DNA from: Novosphingobium sp. KA1
Lineage (GTDB): Bacteria; Pseudomonadota; Alphaproteobacteria; Sphingomonadales; Sphingomonadaceae
Length of the DNA stretch: 64,000 nucleotides
NCBI RefSeq assembly: GCF_017309955.1
Contig: NZ_CP021247.1
Coordinates: 2,815,001 to 2,879,000, forward strand
Direction: 5' to 3'
The notes below the pieces were generated by a model. It saw nothing but the letters and a program-made list of their open reading frames with translations, had not been told where the DNA came from and did not search any database. The translations under genes were made by a program, and so were the position numbers. Positions 52,955-61,820 of this stretch are shown piece by piece (position 1 is the stretch's first letter; the number at the start of each line of letters is the position of its first letter).

Positions 52955-53899
52955 ATGACTGTGGCAGGTGGGAACGAAAAGCTGGATGCGGCGCTGCGAG
53001 CCATGGGCCTGGGAGGGCTTGATGCACCGCGCCCTTACACCGGCGGGCCATGTGCGTCCGCGCCGCCTGTTGGCCTGCCCGACGCGGTGACGGCGGCGCG
53101 CCGGGACTGGATCCTGCAGGTGCAGGAGCGCCAGCGCGGTCTATCCATGCAGGCGAGCGCGCTGATGCGTTGCCGCGATCTGCCTGGGCAGGCCTTCCTC
53201 GACCATTTCTATGCCCCGTCGCGTCCGGTGGTGATCGAGGGGGCGATAGCCGACTGGCCGGCTTTGGCCAGTTGGACGCCGGACTATCTCGTCCGCAAGG
53301 TCGGCAGCGCGCAGGTCGAGTATCAGGGCGGGCGGGAAGGCGCGGAGGACTTCGAACTCGCCAAGGATCGCCACAAGCGGCGCATGGCATTCGATGCTTT
53401 CATGGCGATGATCGCCGATGGCGCGGGCAACGATGCCTACATCACGGCATATAACAGCGCGACCAATGCCTCGGCCTTTGCGCCGCTGATGGCCGATGTG
53501 GCGCCGGTCTCGGCCTATCTGACCCCAGCGCCCGGAATGCTCTGGGTCGGGCCGGCCGGCACGTTCACCCCGCTTCACTTCGATCTGACCAACAACCTGC
53601 TGATCCAGATCACCGGGCGCAAGCATGTGCGCATGGTGCCGCCGTCACAGACACGGCTGCTGTACAACCACCGTCACGTGTTCAGCGCGGTGCACGACCT
53701 CGACGATCCTGCGCGCCTTGCTGCCTATCCACTGGCGCAGCAGGTGGCGAGCTATGACGTGACGTTGGAGCCGGGGGACATGCTCTACATCCCGATCGGC
53801 TGGTGGCATCAGGTGCGTTCGCTGGAGTTCAGCGTGATGATGACTTGCACGAACTTCCTCTGGCCGAACCTGGGGCACGAGGAGTTTCCGGAAGGATAG
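52955..53899 (+). CDS. Cupin-like (JmjC) 2-oxoglutarate/iron oxygenase
   Basis: A 314-aa cytoplasmic protein with the cupin_8/JmjC fold. The iron facial triad is visible as HFD in TFTPLHFDLTNNLLIQITG and the late His in YIPIGWWHQVRSL. The 2-oxoglutarate-binding region GRKHVRMVPPSQ and the upstream FYAPSRPVVIEGAIADWPA are typical. Substrates of bacterial relatives include proteins and tRNA; this one is unknown. The ATG at 52955 was chosen with a GGAG upstream. The frame is open for about 2 kb further upstream, antisense to the DUF3857 gene, which is a GC artefact. Its stop is 3 bp from the convergent phaZ stop. Confidence 0.88.
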   Translation: MTVAGGNEKLDAALRAMGLGGLDAPRPYTGGPCASAPPVGLPDAVTAARRDWILQVQERQRGLSMQASALMRCRDLPGQAFLDHFYAPSRPVVIEGAIADWPALASWTPDYLVRKVGSAQVEYQGGREGAEDFELAKDRHKRRMAFDAFMAMIADGAGNDAYITAYNSATNASAFAPLMADVAPVSAYLTPAPGMLWVGPAGTFTPLHFDLTNNLLIQITGRKHVRMVPPSQTRLLYNHRHVFSAVHDLDDPARLAAYPLAQQVASYDVTLEPGDMLYIPIGWWHQVRSLEFSVMMTCTNFLWPNLGHEEFPEG

Positions 53900-53902
53900 C
53901 GT

Positions 53903-55138
53903 TCAGTTCACCGCGAGGACCAGGTTGTGGACTTGCGGATAGACCTGGTTTTCCCAGCGTGATCCGGCGAACAGCCCGTAATGGCCTACACCGGGTTGCA
54001 GATGGTGGCGTTTCAGGTGCGGGCGCAGGCTGGAGCAGAGGAAGTGGGCTGCGGCCGTCTGGCCGACGGCGCAGATATCGTCGCGTTCGCCCTCGACGGT
54101 GAGCAGCGCGGTCTTGCGGATCGCGCCGCAGTCCACCTTGCGGCCCCGGTGTTCGAGCTCGCCCTTGGCCAGCAGCGCGCGCTGGAACACTTTGTCGATG
54201 GTTTCGAGATAGAATTCGGCGGTGAGGTCGAGCACGGCGAGATATTCCTCGTAGAACGTCTCGATCTTTTCGGCATCGGCCTTCCGGTCGTCCGCAAGCG
54301 ATTGGTAGAGCTTGCGGAACTGGCCGAAGTGGCGGCCCATGTTCATCGACATGAAGGCGGTGAGCTGGATGAAGCCGGGATAGACCTTGCGGCCGCCGCC
54401 CTTGTGGCGCCACGGCACTTCGTGAATCATCTGGTCCTCGAACCAGGCGAAGGGATGCTCGGTCGCCAGTTCGTTGACGGTCGTCGGGCTTTCACGGGTG
54501 TCGATCGGGCCGCCCATGAGTGTCATGGAGCGTGGCTGGCAGGGATCGTCGTCCTGCGCCATCAGCGCCACGGCCGCCAGCACCGGCACGCAGGGCTGGC
54601 AGACCGCAAGCACGTGGGCGCCGCGCCGTTCCGCTGGATCGCCGAGATCCTGCAGGAAATGGATCACGTAGTCGATGAAATCGTCAAACCCGAAATCGCC
54701 GGCGCTGAGCGGAATGTCGCGGGCGTTCTTCCAGTCGGTGATGTAGACGTCGTGATCGCGCAGCAGCGTGACTACGGTGTCGCGCAGCAAGGTCGAGTAG
54801 TGACCGGACAAGGGCGCCACGACCAGCATCTTGGGTTGCGGCACTGCAACATCGTCTTTCGCGAAGTGCAGAAGATTGCCGAAAGGCATGTCGACCACGA
54901 TTTCCTCGCGCACCGGGACCTCGCGGTTTCCGGTCATCACCGAGGTGATGCCGTAAGCCGGGCGCTTGTGTGTGATCGTGGCTTTCTCGAACGTTTCGGC
55001 AAGCGCGAAGAAGCGACGCATCCAGGGCATTTCGTGGGCGCCGCCGAAATAATCGTCCCGCATGGCCACGGTCTTGCGAGCGGCCCAGCGCGGTAGTTCC
55101 AGCAGGTCCGAAAAAGCCTGGTACGCCTGGTAGAGCAT
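53903..55138 (-). CDS. phaZ: Intracellular polyhydroxyalkanoate depolymerase
   Basis: A 411-aa protein of the PhaZ1 type that mobilises stored polyhydroxybutyrate. The start MLYQAYQAFSDLLELPRWAAR is the family start. The lipase-box-like LAVCQPCVPVLA has Cys183 as the expected nucleophile instead of Ser. The other regions (VVAPLSGHYSTLLRDTVVTLL, YITDWKNARDIPL) and the C-terminal GVGHYGLFAGSRW with the catalytic His are present. Start ATG 55138 was preferred to the ATG at 55207 and to the longer frame at 55246, because upstream residues have no family support. It is convergent with the oxygenase gene and divergent from the GST gene. Confidence 0.94.
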   Translation of the reverse strand: MLYQAYQAFSDLLELPRWAARKTVAMRDDYFGGAHEMPWMRRFFALAETFEKATITHKRPAYGITSVMTGNREVPVREEIVVDMPFGNLLHFAKDDVAVPQPKMLVVAPLSGHYSTLLRDTVVTLLRDHDVYITDWKNARDIPLSAGDFGFDDFIDYVIHFLQDLGDPAERRGAHVLAVCQPCVPVLAAVALMAQDDDPCQPRSMTLMGGPIDTRESPTTVNELATEHPFAWFEDQMIHEVPWRHKGGGRKVYPGFIQLTAFMSMNMGRHFGQFRKLYQSLADDRKADAEKIETFYEEYLAVLDLTAEFYLETIDKVFQRALLAKGELEHRGRKVDCGAIRKTALLTVEGERDDICAVGQTAAAHFLCSSLRPHLKRHHLQPGVGHYGLFAGSRWENQVYPQVHNLVLAVN

Positions 55139-55263
55139 GCGCGATCTGTTCCCTGCGGCAATCCGATGCGCGATTCGCCGGAGCGGCTCATTCGGCGCTG
55201 GATTCATGCTGCGCTGCATCATAAGCTGATGCAAGCAAAAGCACACTTAATGCGGAGACGGCA

Positions 55264-55947
55264 GTGAGCGAGTCGGCGGTGGACAAGTCGAAGGCGGGCG
55301 GAGCCAGGCTGACGATTTCGAGCAAGACTTACTCGGCCTGGTCGCTGCGGGGATGGCTGCTGTGTCGTCTGGCCGGGCTCGACGTCGAGGAACAGGCCGT
55401 CGTCAACGATGCGGCAAACCGGCGGGAACTGCTGTTGCTGTCACCCTCGGTGCTGGTGCCGCGGCTCGATCACGACGGCGCCAGTGTCTGGGATACGCTG
55501 GCCATTGCCGAATATCTCAACGAGAAGTTCCCTGAGGCGGGAATGTTGCCTGCCGATCCCATCGCGCGGGCGCACTGCCGGTCGGTTTCGGGGGAAATCC
55601 ACTCCGGCTTCACGAACTTGCGCTCCGCGCTGCCGATGAACCTCAAGGTCACGCATGAGAGCTTTCCGATCTTTTCGGGCGCGCGGCCGGACATCGAGCG
55701 GATCGAGGCGATCTGGACGGAATGCCTCGATACTTATGGCGGACCTTACCTGTTCGGCACCCGGCCGACGGTGGCCGATGCCATGTATGCGCCGGTCACC
55801 CGGCGTTTTCTCAGCTATGCCGTGCCGATGAACGAGAAGATCCGGGCCTATTGCCAGGCCATCGCGGCCTGGGCGCCGATGGCGGAATGGCTCGCTGCAG
55901 CGCTTGAGGAACCCGAGGACATCGAGGAACTCGACGTCGAGTTCTGA
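55264..55947 (+). CDS. Glutathione S-transferase-like protein
   Basis: A 227-aa cytosolic protein. The N-terminal thioredoxin-fold half has SSKTYSAWSLRGWLLCRLAGLDVEE (the Ser/Cys glutathione site region), SVLVPRLDHDGASVWDTLAIAEYL (the cis-Pro and Ser/Glu recognition). A helical C-terminal half with LFGTRPTVADAMYAPV follows. GTG start at 55264 with GGAG upstream. Reaction and substrate are unknown. It is divergent from phaZ with about 125 bp between. Confidence 0.92.
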   Translation: MSESAVDKSKAGGARLTISSKTYSAWSLRGWLLCRLAGLDVEEQAVVNDAANRRELLLLSPSVLVPRLDHDGASVWDTLAIAEYLNEKFPEAGMLPADPIARAHCRSVSGEIHSGFTNLRSALPMNLKVTHESFPIFSGARPDIERIEAIWTECLDTYGGPYLFGTRPTVADAMYAPVTRRFLSYAVPMNEKIRAYCQAIAAWAPMAEWLAAALEEPEDIEELDVEF

Positions 55948-55966
55948 GCGGCCCGGCATGAAATTG

Positions 55967-55999
55967 ACCCGGCGGGCATGGCGCCCGCCGGGTGCTTTC
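55967..55999 (+). terminator. Hairpin between GST and flagellin genes
   Basis: ACCCGGCGGGC (55967-55977) pairs perfectly with GCCCGCCGGGT (55983-55993), followed by GCTTTC. It is convergent between two genes; the U-tract is weak. Confidence 0.68.
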
Positions 56000-56029
56000 G
56001 GGACCTCGTGAGGCCTCGCTGGGGATGGT

Positions 56030-56854
56030 TCAGCGCAGCAGGGTCAGGACATTCTGCTGGGCCTGATTGGCTTGGGCGATCATCGCCGTCGACGCTTGCG
56101 AAAGGATCTGTGCCTTCGCCATTTGCGTCGTTTCGTACGAGTAGTCGGCGTCTTCGATCCGCGAGCGGGCGTCGGACAGGTTGGTGACGTTGCTGGTAAG
56201 GTTGTTCACCGCCGATTCCAGCCGGTTCTGTCCTGCGCCGAGCGAGGCGCGGCAGGCATTCACTTCGACCAGGGCGTCGTCGACGTTGTCGAGCGTAGTC
56301 GAGGCGGCGGTGCTGGTCGATACGTCGAGCGCGGTGGCATCGATGTTGGTGCCGTCAATGGCGATCGAGGTCAGCGTGACCTTTTCACCGGAGTTCGCAC
56401 CGGTCTGGATGTCGAAGCTGACGTCCGATCCCGACGTGGTCGAGAACAGTGCGTTGCCGTTGAAGGTGGTGTTGGTGAGTATGGCGTCGATCTGGTCGGT
56501 CAGCGCGGTGACTTCCTGCTGCATCGCATCGCGGTCGGCGTTCTGATAGGTGCCGGAAGCCGACTGGATCGCCAGTTCGCGAACCCGCTGCAGCATGTTG
56601 GAGACTTCGTCGAGAGCGCCATCGGCGGTCTGGGCGAGCGAAATGCCGTCGTTGGCGTTGCGGATGCCCTGGCTCATGCCGCGGATCTGCGAGCTCATCG
56701 AGGTGGAGATGGCGAGACCTGCCGCATCGTCCTTGGCGGAGTTGATGCGCTTGCCGGTGGAAAGGCGTTCCATGGCAATGCCAAGCGTCTTGTTGGCGGC
56801 AATGGAGGCGTTCGAGGCGCGGATGGCGCTGATGTTGGTGTTGATGACAGCCAT
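56030..56854 (-). CDS. Flagellin (single gene in the window)
   Basis: A 274-aa short flagellin. The N-terminal D0/D1 has [44 protein letters not shown] and [21 protein letters not shown]. The C-terminal D1/D0 has [39 protein letters not shown] and [16 protein letters not shown]. The variable middle (about 140-195) is small. Cys201 in [11 protein letters not shown] is unusual, as flagellins normally lack cysteine. GGGGAA lies 6 bases upstream of ATG 56854. No other flagellar gene is in the window and no clear sigma-28 or sigma-54 promoter was recognised. Confidence 0.96.
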   Translation of the reverse strand: MAVINTNISAIRASNASIAANKTLGIAMERLSTGKRINSAKDDAAGLAISTSMSSQIRGMSQGIRNANDGISLAQTADGALDEVSNMLQRVRELAIQSASGTYQNADRDAMQQEVTALTDQIDAILTNTTFNGNALFSTTSGSDVSFDIQTGANSGEKVTLTSIAIDGTNIDATALDVSTSTAASTTLDNVDDALVEVNACRASLGAGQNRLESAVNNLTSNVTNLSDARSRIEDADYSYETTQMAKAQILSQASTAMIAQANQAQQNVLTLLR

Positions 56855-57105
56855 GATAATTCCCCAGTTTCAATAATTTGGAGGGTTCCGATCGTGGCAT
56901 CCTCCGGACAGGGCTCAGAACGGTTGGCATGCCGGGGCATTAAGGGGAGGGGCTTGAAGGCTGGTCGCAGTGACCGGAAATCCAGCCGGGGAACCGCTAC
57001 AAGTTCCTTTGTTCATGAGGATTTTGCGGGAATTGCTTGATCGCCGAAAAATTCCCCCGCATGGCTTGGGCAATTCGTTTCCATGATCAAAGGATAGTAT
57101 TTCCG

Positions 57106-58053
57106 ATGCCTTCCGGCCTCGTCGCCCTGCTTGATGACGTTGCGGTGATCGCGCGTGCCGCAGCCGCTTCGCTCGATGATGTCGGCATGGGGGTCGCCAA
57201 GGCCGGTAGCAAGGCTGCCGGCGTGGTGATCGACGATGCCGCGGTGACGCCCGGCTATGTCACCGACTTTACGCCTGAGCGCGAACTGCCGATCATCTGG
57301 AAGATCACCAAGGGCAGCCTGTTCAACAAGCTGGTCATCCTGCTGCCGATCGCGCTGGTGCTGAGCGCGTTCCTGCCCTGGCTGATCACGCCGATCCTGA
57401 TGCTGGGCGGCAGCTACCTGGCCTTTGAGGGCGCCGAGAAGGTGATCGAGAAGTTCGGGGGCGCCCACCACGGCGAAACGCTGGAAGACCCGGTGAGCGA
57501 CGTGGCTGTCTTCGAGCAGGCCCGCGTTTCCGGCGCGATCCGTACCGACCTGATCCTCTCGGCCGAGATCATGGCTATCGCCCTCTCGCAAGTCGCCGAC
57601 AGCGGTTTGCTCACCCGAGCGGTGGCGCTGGCGCTGGTCGGTATCCTGATAACCGTCGGCGTCTACGGTGCGGTGGCCCTGATCGTGAAGATGGATGACA
57701 TCGGCCTGCACCTCGCGAAGAAGGAGGGCAGGGGCACGCAGGCCTTTGGGCGCATGCTGGTTAACGGCATGCCCAAGGTGCTGACGGTGCTGGCCTCGGT
57801 GGGGACGCTGGCGATGCTGTGGGTTGGCGGCGGCATCATCCTGCACGGTTTGGAAGAACTCGGCGTTCCCGCCCCGGCGCATCTGGCGCATGGTTTCGAG
57901 CATTGGCTTGCCGCACTGACCGGACCGCTGGGAAGCGTTGTGGGATGGATCGGCTACGCGCTGGCTTCGGCCGTTGTGGGCCTGGTGCTGGGCACGGTGA
58001 TCGCGGTGCTGGTGCACGCCATAGGCAAGCTGCGCGGAGCGCCTTCGCACTGA
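57106..58053 (+). CDS. DUF808 family membrane protein (YedI-like)
   Basis: A 315-aa inner-membrane protein. The N-terminal MPSGLVALLDDVAVIARAAAASLDDVG and AAGVVIDDAAVTPGYV are the family signature, followed by ERELPIIWKITKGSLFNKL and about six hydrophobic segments (for example ALALVGILITVGVYGAVALI and VVGLVLGTVIAVLVHAIG). Function in the DUF808/YedI family is unknown. The ATG at 57106 gives the family start; the frame is open upstream to 57037 without support. A terminator follows. Confidence 0.92.
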   Translation: MPSGLVALLDDVAVIARAAAASLDDVGMGVAKAGSKAAGVVIDDAAVTPGYVTDFTPERELPIIWKITKGSLFNKLVILLPIALVLSAFLPWLITPILMLGGSYLAFEGAEKVIEKFGGAHHGETLEDPVSDVAVFEQARVSGAIRTDLILSAEIMAIALSQVADSGLLTRAVALALVGILITVGVYGAVALIVKMDDIGLHLAKKEGRGTQAFGRMLVNGMPKVLTVLASVGTLAMLWVGGGIILHGLEELGVPAPAHLAHGFEHWLAALTGPLGSVVGWIGYALASAVVGLVLGTVIAVLVHAIGKLRGAPSH

Positions 58054-58076
58054 TCGGGAAGCGCTCGGGCACAGCG

Positions 58077-58110
58077 CACCGGCCCGCAGGACCTGCGGGC
58101 CGGTGCTATA
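58077..58110 (+). terminator. Terminator after the DUF808 gene
   Basis: CACCGGCCCGCAG (58077-58089) pairs with CTGCGGGCCGGTG (58093-58105), a perfect 13-bp stem with a 3-nt loop, followed by CTATATTTG. Confidence 0.83.
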
Positions 58111-58142
58111 TTTGCTTTACCGTGTGGCTCCCGGCAAGGCGC

Positions 58143-59168
58143 TCAGGCCTTGCGGACCAGAACCATCGTCTGGTTGAGTAACTGATAGGCAATTTCGCCG
58201 AAGGTAACCGGACCTGCGGCGCCTCCGATGGCGACCCCCTCCAGTTTTCCGAACAGAAAATTGAGAATGCAGTTGCATGACCACAGCGCGTCGTCGGTGG
58301 CGCGTGTCGCCAGAGCCTGACGGAATGCCTGGGCATAGTCGCCGACCGGACCGGCAAAGGCATAGTCGACGCCCGGAAAGACCGGGGCGTAGAGTTCGAC
58401 ACGCCCTTTTGCCGTGTCGACGGACTTGAGCGAGGCGTTCACTTTTGCGCCTCCGAAGTCGCCGACCAGTGGAAGGTCGCCGCCCTCGCGGCCGCGTTCG
58501 ACCACGTAGTCGCAGAAGCGTTTGCGCTGTCCGTTCACCTGGCACCATTCGGGCGTGAAGCCGGTTTCCTCGAAATGGATGACGTCGCCGCCGTCCGGCC
58601 CGAAGATATTGACGATCTCGAGCAAGGCGTCGGTATCGTCGGTGAAGGTGACATGGGCAACGGCAACCGCGTCGCTGAGCGCCTTGCCGGTGCGCCCATC
58701 GTAGACGAAGGCCTGAGCGCCGGGCTCGGCCAGGTCGAAGCCCGCAATCCAGCCGATCGTCGGGCGCATGAACGCCATCGGATACGAGGCTGCGTTCTTC
58801 GCGAATTCGGTATGGCAACTCGATCCGGCGGGGATGACGGCGAGGGCAAATCCCTGGTCCGGTGCCTCGCCCGAGATGCAGGCGAGTTCGTGGGCGCTGT
58901 AAGTGCCGATCGAGACATCGCCGATCGCGGCGAGATCGGTGACGAAGACTTCCTTGTCGGAAATCACCCGGCCGCCGGACTCTGTCATGAAGTAAGGAGA
59001 CGTGCCTCCGATCCAGTTGCCTTGCGGTAGGGCGTCGAGCGCGGCCTTGCGGCCGGCAAGGCTGAGGCGGGCACCGGCGCGGATCATGTCGGCGACGGTA
59101 TCGAGAGGCATCAGGCCGTTGACGGGCATTCCGTCACAGACGAGCGAGCTGGGCGACTTCATTTGCAA
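58143..59168 (-). CDS. DUF6976-like protein of unknown function
   Basis: A 341-aa soluble protein. Visible features are LAGRKAALDALPQGNWIGGTSPYFM, FALAVIPAGSSCHTEFA, PTIGWIAGFDLAEPGAQAFVYDGRTGKAL and EIVNIFGPDGGDVIHFEETGF in the first 230 residues. A C-terminal part follows with LVGDFGGAKVNASL and a CNCILNFLFGKLEG segment holding two cysteines. It matches my memory of DUF6976 (a family of unknown function) but was not searched. It starts at ATG 59168, 35 bp inside the end of the small gene upstream, so the two are probably translated together. It is close to a lone flagellin; a functional link is speculative. Confidence 0.75.
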   Translation of the reverse strand: MQMKSPSSLVCDGMPVNGLMPLDTVADMIRAGARLSLAGRKAALDALPQGNWIGGTSPYFMTESGGRVISDKEVFVTDLAAIGDVSIGTYSAHELACISGEAPDQGFALAVIPAGSSCHTEFAKNAASYPMAFMRPTIGWIAGFDLAEPGAQAFVYDGRTGKALSDAVAVAHVTFTDDTDALLEIVNIFGPDGGDVIHFEETGFTPEWCQVNGQRKRFCDYVVERGREGGDLPLVGDFGGAKVNASLKSVDTAKGRVELYAPVFPGVDYAFAGPVGDYAQAFRQALATRATDDALWSCNCILNFLFGKLEGVAIGGAAGPVTFGEIAYQLLNQTMVLVRKA

Positions 59169-59349
59169 GCGAACGCTCCCACTTCTGGAAATAGCTGTAG
59201 ATCTCGGTGGCTTTGGTGGCGGGTGGATCCTTGCTGAGTTCCAGCCGCTTGATCAGCATCTGGGTGCCAAGGTGGCTCGTCTGAATGCGCGACAGCCCTC
59301 CACTGGCCAGGCGCGCCCAGACCGGAGAATTCGACGCAGGTAGTGACAT
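59134..59349 (-). CDS. Small protein of unknown function, overlapping the DUF6976-like gene
   Basis: A 71-aa protein: a Ser/Arg-rich start, then LIKRLELSKDPPATKATEIYSYFQKWERSLANEVAQLARL, predicted helical. GGGAG lies 5 bases upstream of ATG 59349, and its end overlaps the start of the next gene by 35 bp in another frame, suggesting translational coupling. No motif, signal peptide or family was recognised. Confidence 0.65.
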   Translation of the reverse strand: MSLPASNSPVWARLASGGLSRIQTSHLGTQMLIKRLELSKDPPATKATEIYSYFQKWERSLANEVAQLARL

Positions 59350-59449
59350 GACCGCTCCCGATCGTTGGTTGCGGCACGATTGGTAACCCGGCGGTTGCTA
59401 ACCGCGGGTTCGGGCTGGATCGGGACTTGTGCGGAGCTTGGCGGTCAGT

Positions 59450-60862
59450 TCACGGCAGGCGCGCAAGCAGGTCCTTCGCGAAGACCGTCAGCGTGTCGTC
59501 GCGCGCACCCATCACCACGATACGGTCTCCTGGCCGGGCGATCTGGACGATGCGCTCCGCACAGTCCGCGCGCGAGGGCACGTGTTCGGCTTTCCCGCCG
59601 TCCTCCTCGATCAGGCGCACGATCCGTTCGCTGCCTTCGGAACGGTCAACCGTGCCGCCGAAATAGACCGGATCGCACAGGATCGTCATGTCGTCCGGCC
59701 CCAGCTTGCTGGCGAGCACCTCGGCCAGTTCTTGGCCCATTTGCTTGAGCGGGCCGTAACCATGCGGCTGAAAGAACGCGATCACCCGGCCGGGATGGGC
59801 CTTGAGCGTCGCCAGCGTGGCCGAAACCTTGTCCGGGTTGTGGCCGAAATCGTCGATCACCGTCACGCCGGAGGGCGAGGTGCCGACGATGTCGAACCGG
59901 CGCGCCAGCCCGACGAAGCTGCCCAGCGCCTCGACCGCCTCGGCCACCGAAACTCCGGCAGCATTGGCCGCGGCGATTGCTGCCAGGGCGTTGTAGAGGT
60001 TGTGGCGACCCGGCACCTTCAGCGCCAGCGCATGCGAAGTCCCGTCGCGGCGATCCAGTACCGTGGCGGTCAGCGAAGTCGGCCCTTCGACCACATCGCT
60101 CGCACCGATCTGCGCATCCGCCGAGGCAATGCCGAAGGTCACCAGCGCGCTGGCGTGCGGGGCGAGGGCGGCGGTCTCCGCATCGTCCAGATTGATCGCG
60201 GACACGTCCGCGCGGCCAAGGAAATCGCCGAAAAGCTGGCGTAGTTCCTCAAGGCTCTTGTGGTCGAGGCTGACGTTGCCCAGCACCGCCACCTTGGGGC
60301 GATAGAGCGCGATGGAGCCATCGCTCTCGTCCACTTCCGACACGAAGACCTCGCCCTGACCGACTCGGGCGCTGGCGAAAGGCGCATCGGGGCTGGCGAA
60401 GTTCTTCATCACCGCGCCGTTCATGATCGTGGGATCGCGGCCCGCGTGGGTCATGATCCAGCCGGTCATGCCGGTGACGGTCGATTTGCCCGAAGTGCCG
60501 CCTATGGCAATTCCGAAAGGGGCGGCGTTGAATAGAGTGGCAAGAAGCTGCGCACGGCTCATGCGCGGGCAGCCGAACTCTTTTGCGCGCACCACTTCCG
60601 GCACCGTGTCTTCCACGGCGGCCGAGGCAACCAGTGTCTGCTCGGTGTCGGTGATGCCGCTGCCGTCCTGCGGGTGTAGTTCGAAGCCAAGACTTTCCAG
60701 CCATGCGAATTTTTCAGGCGTGCGACCCTGATCGCGGCTGCGGTCCGATCCGGCGACCTGCGCGCCATGTCCCTTCAGGATCAGTGCGAGCGGCAGCATA
60801 CCCGATCCGCCGATGCCGCAGAAGAACCAGGGGTGTGAAGTGAGATCGTGATCGGAAGTCAT
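59450..60862 (-). CDS. mpl: Mur ligase of the peptidoglycan recycling type (Mpl-like)
   Basis: A 470-aa ligase predicted to attach the tripeptide L-Ala-gamma-D-Glu-meso-Dap to UDP-MurNAc. The N-terminal MurC-like start is FFCGIGGSGMLPLALILKG. The P-loop is IAIGGTSGKSTVTGM, where TSGKST replaces the usual THGKTT. The remaining motifs are FVSEVDESDGSIALY, AVLGNVSLDHKSLEELR, PGRHNLYNALAAIAAA and VIDDFGHNPDKVSATL, with HNP where Mpl usually has HHP. The start MTSDHDLT at 60862 begins the fold; the frame continues upstream to 60940. It is divergent from ldcA, which releases the tripeptide precursor. An alternative is another MurC-like ligase. Confidence 0.82.
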   Translation of the reverse strand: MTSDHDLTSHPWFFCGIGGSGMLPLALILKGHGAQVAGSDRSRDQGRTPEKFAWLESLGFELHPQDGSGITDTEQTLVASAAVEDTVPEVVRAKEFGCPRMSRAQLLATLFNAAPFGIAIGGTSGKSTVTGMTGWIMTHAGRDPTIMNGAVMKNFASPDAPFASARVGQGEVFVSEVDESDGSIALYRPKVAVLGNVSLDHKSLEELRQLFGDFLGRADVSAINLDDAETAALAPHASALVTFGIASADAQIGASDVVEGPTSLTATVLDRRDGTSHALALKVPGRHNLYNALAAIAAANAAGVSVAEAVEALGSFVGLARRFDIVGTSPSGVTVIDDFGHNPDKVSATLATLKAHPGRVIAFFQPHGYGPLKQMGQELAEVLASKLGPDDMTILCDPVYFGGTVDRSEGSERIVRLIEEDGGKAEHVPSRADCAERIVQIARPGDRIVVMGARDDTLTVFAKDLLARLP

Positions 60863-60915
60863 GACGCTTCGGTATGCGGCCTTGTTCGTCCTGACAACCT
60901 CGATAGGAAGGAGCC

Positions 60916-61743
60916 ATGACCCGTATCGCAGTTTGTGCACCGTCCACCCCGATCACCCGCGAGGATGCGGAGGCCGTCGCCCTCCTGGCCACTGCCGAGT
61001 TCCCCGATGTGGAGCTTGTGATCCACGACCAGTGCTTCGAAGTGGAAGGCCATTTCGCCGGCAGCGACGCGCGGCGGATCGCGGCGCTGGTGGAATGCGC
61101 GAACGATCCCTCGGTGGATGCGGTGTGGTTCGCGCGCGGTGGCTATGGTGCGTGCCGGGTGGCGGAAGCGGCTATCGGCAAGTTCACGCACGATGCGCAG
61201 GCGAAAACTTTCCTTGGCTATTCCGACGCCGGCTATCTGCTGGGCGGCCTCTATCGTGCGCGGATCGGCAAGCCTGTGCATGGTCCGATGCTGGCCGATA
61301 TCCGGCGCGAGGGCGGCGCGGAAGCGGTGCGCCGCGCGCTGCGCTGGATGACCGGCGATGCCTCGGGCGTCGAACCCTCGGGCGACGATCACCCGCGCGT
61401 GGCCTTCAACCTGATGACGCTGGCGATGCTCTGCGGCACCCCGCTGATGCCGGGGCTGGCCAAGCATGTCGTGCTTGTGGAGGAGGTGTCGGAGTACCTT
61501 TATGCGGTGGACCGGCTGTTTTTCCACCTCACCGCGCACCTTGGGGGCGTGGCTGGCCTGCGTCTTGGCAGGGTCAGCGACGTACCCGAGAATGACCGGC
61601 CGTTCGGTGTGGAGGCTGAGGAAATCGCCCGCCACTGGTGCGCGCATCACTCGATCCCCTATCTAGGTAGCGCAGACATCGGACATGACGCGATGAACCG
61701 GATTGTTTCCTTCGGACTTGCCGAGCGGCCTCAAGGTCAATAA
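60916..61743 (+). CDS. ldcA: LD-carboxypeptidase (S66), muramoyltetrapeptide carboxypeptidase
   Basis: A 275-aa enzyme removing the terminal D-Ala from muramoyl tetrapeptides in the cytoplasm. The S66 pattern is present: WFARGGYGACRVAEA, then the nucleophile Ser103 in FLGYSDAGYLLGG, LVEEVSEYLYAVDRLFFHL with the catalytic Glu, and the late His in SADIGHDAMNRIVSFG. AAGGAG precedes ATG 60916. It is divergent from mpl with 53 bp between, an arrangement that fits shared control of cell-wall recycling. fabD begins 77 bp downstream. Confidence 0.93.
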   Translation: MTRIAVCAPSTPITREDAEAVALLATAEFPDVELVIHDQCFEVEGHFAGSDARRIAALVECANDPSVDAVWFARGGYGACRVAEAAIGKFTHDAQAKTFLGYSDAGYLLGGLYRARIGKPVHGPMLADIRREGGAEAVRRALRWMTGDASGVEPSGDDHPRVAFNLMTLAMLCGTPLMPGLAKHVVLVEEVSEYLYAVDRLFFHLTAHLGGVAGLRLGRVSDVPENDRPFGVEAEEIARHWCAHHSIPYLGSADIGHDAMNRIVSFGLAERPQGQ

Positions 61744-61820
61744 CGCGCCGCGCCACATACAGAGATTCACAAACCGGCAGGGCGCAGTTGCAAGCGCGCC
61801 GGACAAAAGGAGCCGCCAAG

